NCBI GenBank assembly: GCA_002373325.1
Contig: DFKI01000169.1
Span: 742 to 24,140 of the forward strand
DNA: 23,399 nucleotides
Source of the DNA: Treponema sp. UBA3649
GTDB taxonomy: Bacteria; Spirochaetota; Spirochaetia; Treponematales; Treponemataceae
Reading direction: 5' to 3'
Part shown: positions 1 through 7,082 of the stretch, in pieces
Layout of the letters: every line of letters starts with the position of its first letter
How positions within the stretch are numbered: position 1 is the stretch's first letter
Translations under genes and position numbers: made by a program
The notes under the pieces: model-generated
The model's database searches: none
The model's input: only the letters and a program-made list of their open reading frames with translations
What the model was told of the DNA's origin: nothing

Positions 1-321
1 AACTAACGATCCTCACTGCCAGATGTCATTCCCGCACTCCGACAGATGTCATTCCCGCGCACCGATAGATGTCATTCCCGCGCACCGACGCGGGAATCTC
101 TAGAAAAAGGGATTGCCGGATCAAGTCCGGCAATGACATTGGATTGAGTACGGCGATGACATTTGATTGAACACGGCAATGACACATGGTGAAATACAAC
201 GATGACATAAGGGATTGTTTCTTTCGTAATAAAACTCCAAAATCTGCAATCTGAGAAAATAAACCTGACAAATTTATGCACTTTGATTACCGCGGCACAA
301 ATTCGGGGCCTATTATATAGT
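1..321. repeat. 23-nt-periodic bipartite repeat leader of Rpn cassette 1
   Basis: This stretch has no credible gene and is built from repeats. Arm A has three units beginning AGATGTCATTCCCGC at 21, 44 and 67, a period of exactly 23 nt. Two hairpins follow: ATTCCCGCG/CGCGGGAAT (74-82 with 89-97) and ATTGCCGGA/TCCGGCAAT (112-120 with 126-134, loop TCAAG). Arm B has four units beginning with CRATGACA at 131, 154, 177 and 200, again 23 nt apart and carrying the ATGTCATT core on the opposite strand. About 100 bp of non-repeated sequence, well conserved in the second cassette at 18484-18582, leads to the gene. The open frames crossing the arms are by-products of the repeat. GTCATTCCCGCG-type intergenic repeats occur in many bacteria; I cannot name a family for this exact architecture. 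Confidence 0.85.
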
Positions 322-1200
322 ATGGAAAATAAAAAACGAAAATTGACCCCGGAGGAAAAATGGGAGCGGGCGACGCTTGCCGACAGTTTCATCTTCTACA
401 AGGTTATGAGGAGCCACCCCAGGGAATGTCAGGAAGTGATAGAGCTTCTTCTCGGCATTAAAATCAAGAGCATGACGATGCACCCCGAGGAGCAGATTGA
501 CTTGGACCATGACTCGAAGGGCGTGCGGCTTGACGTTTATGTGCAGGACGAGGACCGCATGTTTGACATAGAGATTCAGGTCGCAGATACGAGGGAGCTT
601 CAGGAAAGGTCCCGGTATTACTCCGCGTTGATGGCATTGGACTCGCTTAAATCAGGAGAACCTTACAAGATGCTGAAAGAGTCCCGCGTGATTTTCATCT
701 GCATGGAGGATATCTTCGGCGCGGGTCTTCCAGTCTATACCTTCGAGGATGTATGCCTTGAGAACAGCTCGGTAAAATTGCATGACCGGGACTACAGGCA
801 CTTTTTTATTGCCCCGATTTGTGCTAAGATGATTGGGGATGAGGAAAAGAGGAGGTTCTTCAATTTTCTTCTCTCAAACACGGCGGGCTCCACGCTGACA
901 GACCGGCTCAGGGATTACGTGGAGGATGCCAAGCAAAACATGCAGTGGAGGTTCTCATATATGACATTGGAAAGGCTACAGTATTACGCGTTTCAGAACG
1001 GAAAGGAGGAGGGATACGAAGACGGAAAGGCGGATGGGCTGGAGGAAGGACGCACCGAAGGATTCGCGGAAGGTGAGAGAAAAAAGGCATTGGAGGGGGC
1101 ACTGATTCTTGTCAACGACTTCAATGTAAGTCCCGAGCTTGCGGCGGAAAAAATGGGGATTCCTTTGACCGAACTTCTAGAGATGCAGAAAAACTCCTAG
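322..1200 (+). CDS. Rpn/PDDEXK_2-family nuclease (putative transposase), copy 1
   Basis: 292-aa member of the PD-(D/E)XK nuclease family transposase group (Rpn-like, PF12784 type). Family members are DNA endonucleases that promote RecA-independent recombination in E. coli; the role here is inferred from the family. Visible signs are the entry motif ATLADSFIFYKVM (17-29), the catalytic core RLDVYV with D71 followed by DIEIQ with E84-x-Q86, then a YYSALMALDSLKSGEPY block (99-115). A Glu/Gly-rich linker (about 233-258, EEGYEDGKADG...) and a short C-terminal helical segment ending PLTELLEMQKNS complete it. I chose ATG at 322 because the second copy is conserved from here and the TTG at 283 adds only repeat-leader residues. 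There is no good Shine-Dalgarno; GGGG lies 14 nt upstream. It is 18 substitutions and one 12-aa indel away from the copy at 18583-19425. Confidence 0.85.
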   Translation: MENKKRKLTPEEKWERATLADSFIFYKVMRSHPRECQEVIELLLGIKIKSMTMHPEEQIDLDHDSKGVRLDVYVQDEDRMFDIEIQVADTRELQERSRYYSALMALDSLKSGEPYKMLKESRVIFICMEDIFGAGLPVYTFEDVCLENSSVKLHDRDYRHFFIAPICAKMIGDEEKRRFFNFLLSNTAGSTLTDRLRDYVEDAKQNMQWRFSYMTLERLQYYAFQNGKEEGYEDGKADGLEEGRTEGFAEGERKKALEGALILVNDFNVSPELAAEKMGIPLTELLEMQKNS

Positions 1201-1286
1201 AACAAACGGATTTGTTCGGAACTAACGATCCTCACTGCCAGATGCCATTCCCGCACTCCGATAGATGTCATCCTGCGTGGGATGAC
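1201..1286. repeat. Right boundary repeat plus solo arm-A fragment
   Basis: Directly after the stop codon comes AACAAA-CGGA-TTTGTT, a small hairpin within ACAAACGGATTTGTTCGG (1202-1219). A 52-nt stretch (1220-1271) follows that differs from window positions 1-52 at only two places, so cassette 1 is flanked by direct repeats about 1219 bp apart. It includes two 23-nt-spaced arm-A units (1240, 1263). The second unit has turned into a hairpin GTCATCC/GGATGAC (1267-1273 with 1280-1286). No nuclease gene follows. The hairpin lies 9 bp beyond the stop of the minus-strand MCP gene and may end its transcript, although there is no clear T-run. Confidence 0.75.
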
Positions 1287-1295
1287 GAAATCTGC

Positions 1296-3374
1296 TTACA
1301 CCCTGAACTGGTTTATCTGCTCTCCGATTCCGCTTATGGCATCCTTGAGCCTTGAGGAGATTGTGACAAGCGCGCTTCCGGTCTCGTTGATTTTCTGAGC
1401 TCCCGATGACATGTCGTCCATGCTCCGGTTCATGGTTTCCGAAGAGTTCTGAAGTTGATGGACCGCCTGCAAAATCATCTGGTTTCCGTCCCTCATCTCC
1501 AAGGAAGAATTCTTTACCTCGCTTGTGGTGTCGTTCATGTCGTGGAGGGAGTCGATGATTTGCCTTGATCCGATTTTCTGCTCCTCCATCGCGGATTTAA
1601 TCTGGCGCACGAGCTGGTCGGTGTCCTTGATTTTTGCGGAGACCGAGTTGAACGCGTCGCTTGACTCAAGGGATGCCGACACCACTTGCTCAATGGACTC
1701 CTGTATGTTCACGAGCTGGTTTCCGATTGTCTTGGACTGCTCGCTGGATGTCTCGCTCAATTTGCGGATTTCATCTGCGACGACCGAGAATCCCTTTCCG
1801 GCCTCACCCGCATGTGCCGCTTCAATGGCTGCGTTCATTGCAAGGAGGTTCGTCTGTTCCGCGATGGCAGATATGGCCGCATTGGCTTCCTGAAGGAGCT
1901 GGGACTGTGTTTCAATCTGGCTGATCCGGTCGTTCACCGCCTGCTGTTTTTCTGCACCGGTAAGAGCGTCGCTTTGGAGTGATTCGAATGACTGTGCCAT
2001 CTTTTCCACGTTTGTCGTAACGGAATTGATGTTTCCAATCATCTCCTCAACGGCGGCACTTGCTTCTGTAACACCCGCTGCCTGTCCCTCAATCATCTTC
2101 TCAAGGGAGCGTATGTTCGCAGCAATCTGGTTTACGGCTCCGGCGGTCTCTTCCACACCGGTTCCCTGATTTACAATCTGTGACGTGACGCTTTCGATGC
2201 TTCCCAAAATCTGCTCGATTGCGTTGGACGTGTCCTCGGTGCTCGCTCCAAGGTCCTCTCCCGCGATGGTAAGGGCCTCCTTTGATTTTTTGAGCTCCAC
2301 CATGATGTCCCTGAGCTTTTCGGTGAATCGGTTGAATCCGTGTGAGATTTCCCCAATCTCGTCGTTGTGGTCATAACCAAGGCGGTTCGAGAGATCGGCG
2401 TTTCCGCTTGAGATTTGCGTCATGGCCGTTGCGATGTGCTTGAGCGGATGTGAGATTCTGATTGCGACAAAGAAAGAGCATCCTATGGTGACGGCAAGGA
2501 CTCCGAGCGAGAGAAGTACGAGCATGGTGAGGTTGTGGTTGATTTCAGTGTAGAGCTCGCTTAACGGACCGATTGTGACAAGAGTCCATCCGCAGAGATT
2601 GGGCATTTTTCTTGCGGCGAAATACTGTTTCGGATTGTCCAGGTTCAGGTAGGGGGCGTTCTCAGGAATCTCCGCGGCGACAGATGAGAATCCGTAGTCA
2701 TCAAAGAAATTTCCTTTCGCAACTTTTTCCGTGTCAGGATTCGTGACGTACACACCGTTTGAGTCAATCATAAAAGCCTGGCCGCCCTTCGTAAGATGCA
2801 CTTCTTTTACTAAATCCACCACCTCGTCCAAAATCAGGTCAACACCGACGAGACCCGCGAATTCCCCCTGCTTGTTCTTGAAGGTCCTTGAGAGGGTTAC
2901 GACTATGCCCTTTGACTGCTCGTCCACATAGGGATTTGAGAAGACCGTCTTTCCCATGTTGTTTTTTGCGTTGATATACCATCCCCGGCTTGACTCATCG
3001 AAATCGGAGGGTGCAATCCAGTGGATGTTCGTGAATGTGAATCCGCCCCTGCACGTCGGAGTCGCGCTTGAGACATAAATCATGGAGTATTCTTTTATGC
3101 CCGATGCCTGCGCAATCAAAAAGTCCTCCACCGGCTCCCTGTTGTACTCGTCAAGATTTTCCATGTAGGACACTACCGCGTCTATCGTTCGCTGGGGCTT
3201 TTCAAGGAAATTCGCAATCTGTCCGTTTACGTTCTCGACCTGCAGCTCGGAAACTGTCGAAACCTGTTTTTTTAGCGATGCTTTCTGTGAGATAAAAATC
3301 GGGATTATCAGAACCAAGATGGCGAAGAGCGTGAGGGCTGCCTGGCTTAGCATGAGTTGACGACGTATTTTCAT
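1296..3374 (-). CDS. Methyl-accepting chemotaxis protein with dCache sensor
   Basis: 692-aa membrane chemoreceptor that would signal to CheA/CheW at the cell pole. In order: TM1 (about 11-29), a periplasmic double-Cache domain (about 35-275), TM2 (about 283-305), HAMP (about 306-360), and a cytoplasmic methyl-accepting coiled coil. Its hairpin tip EQTNLLAMNAAIEAAHAGE is at 506-524. The Cache region shows R130-x-W132-Y133, Y149-x-D151 and D179 (GLVGVDL), a pattern resembling the amino-acid-binding dCache_1AA signature; an amino-acid ligand is therefore an inference. There is no C-terminal receptor-tethering pentapeptide (it ends INQFRV). GGAG lies 9-10 nt before the ATG. It has its own sigma-70-like promoter at 3415-3442, so it is probably transcribed apart from the lipoprotein gene upstream. 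Confidence 0.95.
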   Translation of the reverse strand: MKIRRQLMLSQAALTLFAILVLIIPIFISQKASLKKQVSTVSELQVENVNGQIANFLEKPQRTIDAVVSYMENLDEYNREPVEDFLIAQASGIKEYSMIYVSSATPTCRGGFTFTNIHWIAPSDFDESSRGWYINAKNNMGKTVFSNPYVDEQSKGIVVTLSRTFKNKQGEFAGLVGVDLILDEVVDLVKEVHLTKGGQAFMIDSNGVYVTNPDTEKVAKGNFFDDYGFSSVAAEIPENAPYLNLDNPKQYFAARKMPNLCGWTLVTIGPLSELYTEINHNLTMLVLLSLGVLAVTIGCSFFVAIRISHPLKHIATAMTQISSGNADLSNRLGYDHNDEIGEISHGFNRFTEKLRDIMVELKKSKEALTIAGEDLGASTEDTSNAIEQILGSIESVTSQIVNQGTGVEETAGAVNQIAANIRSLEKMIEGQAAGVTEASAAVEEMIGNINSVTTNVEKMAQSFESLQSDALTGAEKQQAVNDRISQIETQSQLLQEANAAISAIAEQTNLLAMNAAIEAAHAGEAGKGFSVVADEIRKLSETSSEQSKTIGNQLVNIQESIEQVVSASLESSDAFNSVSAKIKDTDQLVRQIKSAMEEQKIGSRQIIDSLHDMNDTTSEVKNSSLEMRDGNQMILQAVHQLQNSSETMNRSMDDMSSGAQKINETGSALVTISSRLKDAISGIGEQINQFRV

Positions 3375-3414
3375 AGATTACGGCTCCATTTTTAGATTTA
3401 TGCTATATGTTTCT

Positions 3415-3442
3415 ATTATAATACAACATATTAAAAAAACAA
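3415..3442 (-). promoter_or_regulatory. Sigma-70-type promoter of the MCP gene
   Basis: Read on the minus strand: -35 TTGTTT (3437-3442), a 16-nt spacer, and a perfect -10 TATAAT (3415-3420). It lies about 40 nt before the MCP start codon in a very AT-rich gap of about 100 bp. It is not of the flagellar sigma-28 type. Confidence 0.65.
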
Positions 3443-3473
3443 CTACCCAAATGGGTAAATTTTAAAAAAAATC

Positions 3474-4007
3474 TCACAAATCGCCGTCTGGATTTACCGG
3501 CAGTGTGCGCAAAGGACTTAATCCGGAGTCTTTTTTCCATTGTACCGTGTCGCCCGTGGAGATTCCGTTTGCCTTGAACCATCCCTGCGGTACTTCGAGA
3601 GCGTATCTGACGTGGCGGCTGCTTGGAACCGATGCCTCGCTGAAAGGTGTCATGTCAAGGATGTCCGCGATGGTGCCGGAGGAGTCGATATATGCGATTG
3701 AAAGGGGGTGGGGCGTGTTTTTCATCCAGAAATTGAGCATCCGGTCCTTCTCAAAGACAAAGAGCATTCCGGTTCCGTCGGGGATCTCGGTGCGGTTCAT
3801 AAATCCGTAGTTGCGTTCCTCGGCTTTTACGGCAAGCTCTGCGTCTACACTCACATTTCCATTTTGCGTTGTAATCACAAGCTCCTGTACCGGAAGATTG
3901 AACTTACGCTGGTTTTTGTCCCTGCATGACGCGAAAGAGCAGGAAATCAGCATGATTAAAACAAGTGTGCTTTTGAGGATTATTTTGCGCGGAAAGTTTG
4001 CTCGCAT
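3474..4007 (-). CDS. DUF192 family lipoprotein
   Basis: 177-aa protein of the DUF192 family (PF02643), whose biochemical function is not established. The N-terminus is basic (MRANFPRK), then hydrophobic, with two possible lipobox cysteines, C23 (MLISC) and C28 (SFASC), so it is probably an exported lipoprotein. Family hallmarks are AEERNYGFMNRTEIPDGTGML, FWMKNTPHPLSIAYID and the late ALEVPQGW block. The ATG at 4007 is preferred over the TTG one codon earlier. It begins 3 nt after the stop of the upstream secreted-protein gene, whose last codons include GGAAGGG as a likely ribosome binding site, so the two are probably translationally coupled. The short C-terminal tail after the domain is unremarkable. 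Confidence 0.85.
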   Translation of the reverse strand: MRANFPRKIILKSTLVLIMLISCSFASCRDKNQRKFNLPVQELVITTQNGNVSVDAELAVKAEERNYGFMNRTEIPDGTGMLFVFEKDRMLNFWMKNTPHPLSIAYIDSSGTIADILDMTPFSEASVPSSRHVRYALEVPQGWFKANGISTGDTVQWKKDSGLSPLRTLPVNPDGDL

Positions 4008-4010
4008 CAA

Positions 4011-4553
4011 TCAGAGCCCTTCCAGAAAGTGATCCTGGGATTTTTCGATTACGGCTTTGTCGGCAAGGGACTTTTCCTGAAGACTGTCGAAAACCTGCTT
4101 GTCCGTGTACTTGATTGTGAGGGGCCGCTCAAGGGACATAATCACAGAGCCGTTTACCCACTCCGACTTTGAGGGATTCAGCGACGTGGGGAGTCCGTAT
4201 TTTTCACAGAGCTTGCTGAACACTGAATAGTGGTCCATCTTTTCCGTCTTGATGTTGATTGTGATGATGTAGAGCTTTCCGTCGTTGAACTGGAAATAGC
4301 AGCGGTCCAAAAATGAGTAGGGTGCGGTGCGCGATGTGTCGGTCTCAATCAGCTCGCGGTTCTCGCCCGGAAGCAAAGAGACATCCCTCTCTCCCCGGTA
4401 GCCGAACTGTCCGTCCTTCTGCAGTGCTTCTTTTACGGCATCCATGGACATACCGAGCTTGATTCCAGCATATCCGTTCGGAAGTGAGCTTTGGGCTGCC
4501 AGGGAAATCAAGGGCAACATCATGCATGTAATCAACAGAAATAATTTTTTCAT
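4011..4553 (-). CDS. Secreted protein of unknown function
   Basis: 180-aa protein with a clear Sec signal peptide (MKKLFLLITCMMLPLISLAAQ, cleavage near residue 20). The mature part starts with GYAGIKLGMSMDAVKEAL, a pattern seen in small periplasmic proteins with a short amphipathic helix, but I cannot assign a family. The rest is a mixed alpha/beta domain (FQFNDGKLYIITINIKTE; EKYGLPTSLNPSKSEWVNGSV). The start is supported by CGGAGG 7 nt upstream. It lies 43 bp after the cNMP-domain gene on the same strand and is immediately followed by the DUF192 lipoprotein gene, suggesting a three-gene transcript from the promoter at 5855-5883. Confidence 0.8.
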   Translation of the reverse strand: MKKLFLLITCMMLPLISLAAQSSLPNGYAGIKLGMSMDAVKEALQKDGQFGYRGERDVSLLPGENRELIETDTSRTAPYSFLDRCYFQFNDGKLYIITINIKTEKMDHYSVFSKLCEKYGLPTSLNPSKSEWVNGSVIMSLERPLTIKYTDKQVFDSLQEKSLADKAVIEKSQDHFLEGL

Positions 4554-4596
4554 ACTCTGCCTCCGTTAGCAACGCCTCCATGAGCCGCGCATAATC

Positions 4597-5793
4597 CTAC
4601 TTGTTTTTGTTCTTGTTGTTCTGCTTGCGGTAGAAGTTCGCCTGCTTGATGAGCTCCTGCACGTCGGGGATTGAAATTTTTCCGCCGACCAGCTTGATGT
4701 TCGGATCGTTGTAAAGCTCGGAGATTGCCTGTGCCTGATCATGCTGTGAGATTCCGCACATACGCACCAAATCCACCGGGAGATAGTCTGTCTGATACGG
4801 GATTCCCTTGCCCTGCACGATTTTCTGCTTTTCAAGCTGGAGAGCGAGCATGTCTATCATCTTTTCGCGGGGTTGCTGGAGAGCCGTGTTTGCAAGCTGT
4901 CTGTACATTGACCAGAGACGGTCCGCGAGCATGGTCGTGAGTCGAGCAATCAACTGGGGCTGGGTCGCTACCATCTGGTCGAAGTTCTCCTGGTTTACCA
5001 CCATGAGACGGCAGGGACCGTGTGCGATGGCTGACGCGGATCGGGGTTTGTCCTCAAGAAGGGCCATCTCTCCGAACATATCGCCTTTTTTTAGCAGGGC
5101 GAAAGTGACTTCCTCTCCACCGACGACCTTGGAAATCTTCACGGATCCTTCCTGGATGATGAACATGTCACCGCCTTTCTGGTAGTCCGAGAAAATCATC
5201 GTGTCCGCGGGATAGTCCCTGATCATGTCGTTGTTGGGCTCAAAGTAGACCGCATGTGTCCTTCCCTTGAGCTGCACGAATTTTTTCTTCGCAATCTCTA
5301 TGTTCTCGCCCTGGGGACAAGCCTTTATGTACTGATAATATGCGTAGACCGCGATGTTGGAGAATCCTCCGTGCTCGTAGTACTGTGCCACACTGAAAAT
5401 CTGCTCGGGTGATTCCGCCGCTGTCTTTTTGAGCGTGAGCTTTGTGAGGTTGTCGTTGAGCATACGCATTTCCCTTGTGAACGCGCGCACAATCTTCATG
5501 GCGACCGGCCGGTTCCTTACAATCAGCTCCGGGTACTGGTCCTTGCGCACCATGATTGCCACTACGGGTGTGATGGCCATGACGTTCTCGGTCTGGCTGT
5601 GTCCCGACATACATGGGATAACCCCCACGAAATCTCCGGGTCCGTATGTTGTGGGTACGCTTCCCGGGATGGGGGTCTCGTGGTAACAGCTCACCTTTCC
5701 GCTCTGGATGATGAAAAATCTGTCGATTCCCGGTGTGCCTTCCACCAAGATGTATGAGTTCGGCTTAAAATTTACAAAAGCTAACTGCAGCAT
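4597..5793 (-). CDS. Tandem cyclic-nucleotide-binding-domain regulator
   Basis: 398-aa cytoplasmic protein with two cNMP-binding beta-roll domains (about 1-120 and 185-295) joined by a helical linker, and a C-terminal region (about 300-375) that could be a Crp-type winged helix. The second domain keeps a good phosphate-binding cassette, FGEMALLEDKPRSASA (240-255), including the Glu and Arg that hold cyclic nucleotide. The first has only a degenerate version (GPGDFVGVIPCMSGHS), so it probably does not bind nucleotide. The tail is Asn/Lys-rich (QNNKNKNK). GAGGG 8 nt upstream supports the ATG. Which nucleotide is bound, and whether the protein binds DNA, cannot be told. Treponema pallidum has, as I recall, a similar gene beside murB. 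Confidence 0.88.
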   Translation of the reverse strand: MLQLAFVNFKPNSYILVEGTPGIDRFFIIQSGKVSCYHETPIPGSVPTTYGPGDFVGVIPCMSGHSQTENVMAITPVVAIMVRKDQYPELIVRNRPVAMKIVRAFTREMRMLNDNLTKLTLKKTAAESPEQIFSVAQYYEHGGFSNIAVYAYYQYIKACPQGENIEIAKKKFVQLKGRTHAVYFEPNNDMIRDYPADTMIFSDYQKGGDMFIIQEGSVKISKVVGGEEVTFALLKKGDMFGEMALLEDKPRSASAIAHGPCRLMVVNQENFDQMVATQPQLIARLTTMLADRLWSMYRQLANTALQQPREKMIDMLALQLEKQKIVQGKGIPYQTDYLPVDLVRMCGISQHDQAQAISELYNDPNIKLVGGKISIPDVQELIKQANFYRKQNNKNKNK

Positions 5794-5854
5794 TGTCTAT
5801 CCCTCTGTTGAGCCTCAAGCCGTTTTTACGCGGATTGAAACATCTCATTGTACA

Positions 5855-5883
5855 ATTATAGCAAGCGGATTCCAAAAACTCAA
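5855..5883 (-). promoter_or_regulatory. Sigma-70-type promoter of the cNMP-domain gene
   Basis: Read on the minus strand: -35 TTGAGT (5878-5883), 17-nt spacer, -10 TATAAT (5855-5860). It lies about 62 nt before the start codon, inside the 148-bp gap after murB, so the regulator and the two genes after it can be expressed independently of murB. Confidence 0.7.
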
Positions 5884-5941
5884 TAGGCAATAGAACCCAC
5901 CCTTCATTTATCGGAAAAAAATCTTCGGAATCATAGGAAAA

Positions 5942-7018
5942 TCAAACAAAAATAATCTCCGGCTCCAGATTGAATCCCGTGTTCTCCAGGACCTTTTCCT
6001 TTACGAAATTCACGAGCTTTTCCACGTCGCTTGCCGTTGCGTTCCCCATGTTGATTATGAAATTTCCATGCCAGGGAGCCACTTGCGCACCCCCGATTTT
6101 CGTCCCTTTCATGCCCAGCTCGTCGATTATCGCGCCGCTCGGCTTTCCGTAGTCCCTGTTGTTCTTAAAGACACTTCCCGCGCTCGGAGCCTTGTAATGT
6201 CCCTTTTCGGTACGGTCCGCAATCTTTTCGTCAATTTTCTTCCATATATAGTCGCTGATTTTAGGATTCGCGCTCTGTCCACCCGAAACATACACGTCGA
6301 TTCCCCTGAGTGCGAACTTTACGCTCAGAATCACGGCGTTTTTTTCCTGCATGGGTGATTTTTTATATCCCCAGTCACCGTCGCTCTTTTGGTAGACCGA
6401 AATGAAATCCCCGTCGTCCAGGCTGTATTTCAGGTCGTAGTCGCTGAGTTTTTCGGGGCTGGATGGAATTTTGTCCAAGTCAAGGTAGCGTATCTCGGTG
6501 ATTTGGCTTGAAAAATCCGTTCCGTAGCAGCGTGCGTTCATGAAGGTGGCTCCACCGACGCTTCCGGGAAGTCCTGCGAATGACTCAAAACCCAGGATTC
6601 CGTATTTCGCGCACCATGAGTTCAAATCCTCAATCGAAGTTCCGGCTCCCGCTGTCAGTGTGATTTCGGATGCCTCCTTTATCTCCGGGAAATCCTCGAG
6701 CTCAAAGGGAAATGCTTTTTTCGGCTCGATGCTGATTTTGCAAAGACGCGAAGTGGAGATTACGGCGCTCTTCATCACTCCGTCCCTCACGACCACATTG
6801 CTTCCACCTCCCAGGACAAAGACAGGCATGTTTTGTGATTTGAGGACGGAAAGCGCTATGGCAAGGGAGCTCTCATTCTCCGGCTCGATGAAAATCGGTG
6901 CGAGACCTCCTGCCCTCATCGTGGTGTGCTCGGACATGGGCACGTCAAAATTAATATCGCCAAGAAAAAGCGGTGAGTTCTTGATATTTTCGCCTATTTC
7001 ACGTATGCTAGAAACCAT
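5942..7018 (-). CDS. murB: UDP-N-acetylenolpyruvoylglucosamine reductase
   Basis: 358-aa MurB, the FAD/NADPH enzyme that reduces UDP-GlcNAc-enolpyruvate to UDP-MurNAc in peptidoglycan synthesis. FAD-domain motifs are HTTMRAGG (31-38), VLGGGSNVVV (68-77) and GFESFAGLPGSVGGATFMNA (143-162). The C-terminal substrate domain holds AGSVFKN with the proton-donor Ser282, and the terminal LEPEIIFV carries the conserved Glu. GYKKSPM (217-223) matches the Tyr/Arg-Ser loop region. The gene is divergent from cysS with a 64-bp gap. No strong Shine-Dalgarno is visible before the ATG. Confidence 0.95.
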   Translation of the reverse strand: MVSSIREIGENIKNSPLFLGDINFDVPMSEHTTMRAGGLAPIFIEPENESSLAIALSVLKSQNMPVFVLGGGSNVVVRDGVMKSAVISTSRLCKISIEPKKAFPFELEDFPEIKEASEITLTAGAGTSIEDLNSWCAKYGILGFESFAGLPGSVGGATFMNARCYGTDFSSQITEIRYLDLDKIPSSPEKLSDYDLKYSLDDGDFISVYQKSDGDWGYKKSPMQEKNAVILSVKFALRGIDVYVSGGQSANPKISDYIWKKIDEKIADRTEKGHYKAPSAGSVFKNNRDYGKPSGAIIDELGMKGTKIGGAQVAPWHGNFIINMGNATASDVEKLVNFVKEKVLENTGFNLEPEIIFV

Positions 7019-7082
7019 AGTAATATTATGGCATACTTTTGAAAAAAAATCGAGTGGTAAGCCCTGATTTGCAGGAGGATTT

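Noticed and set aside
21..222. CRISPR array
   Set aside because: The periodic units abut with no unique spacers, the two arms have opposite sense, and no cas gene is present.
283..321. Upstream TTG start for Rpn copy 1 (and GTG at 18514 for copy 2)
   Set aside because: The extra residues differ in length and content between copies and come from the leader; ATG at 322/18583 is shared.
26..392. Minus-strand open frames across the leader (peptides with VIAGLDPAIP / DSRVGARE-like strings), also at 18287-18653
   Set aside because: They are translations of the repeats. The 23-nt period is not a multiple of three, so consecutive units are read in different frames, and there is no ribosome binding site or protein-like composition.
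359..490. Out-of-frame ATG with a good GGAGG inside the Rpn gene start
   Set aside because: It gives only a short arginine/serine-rich frame of a few dozen codons, and the GGAGG is explained by the Pro-Glu-Glu codons of the main frame. It is present in both copies but has no independent support.
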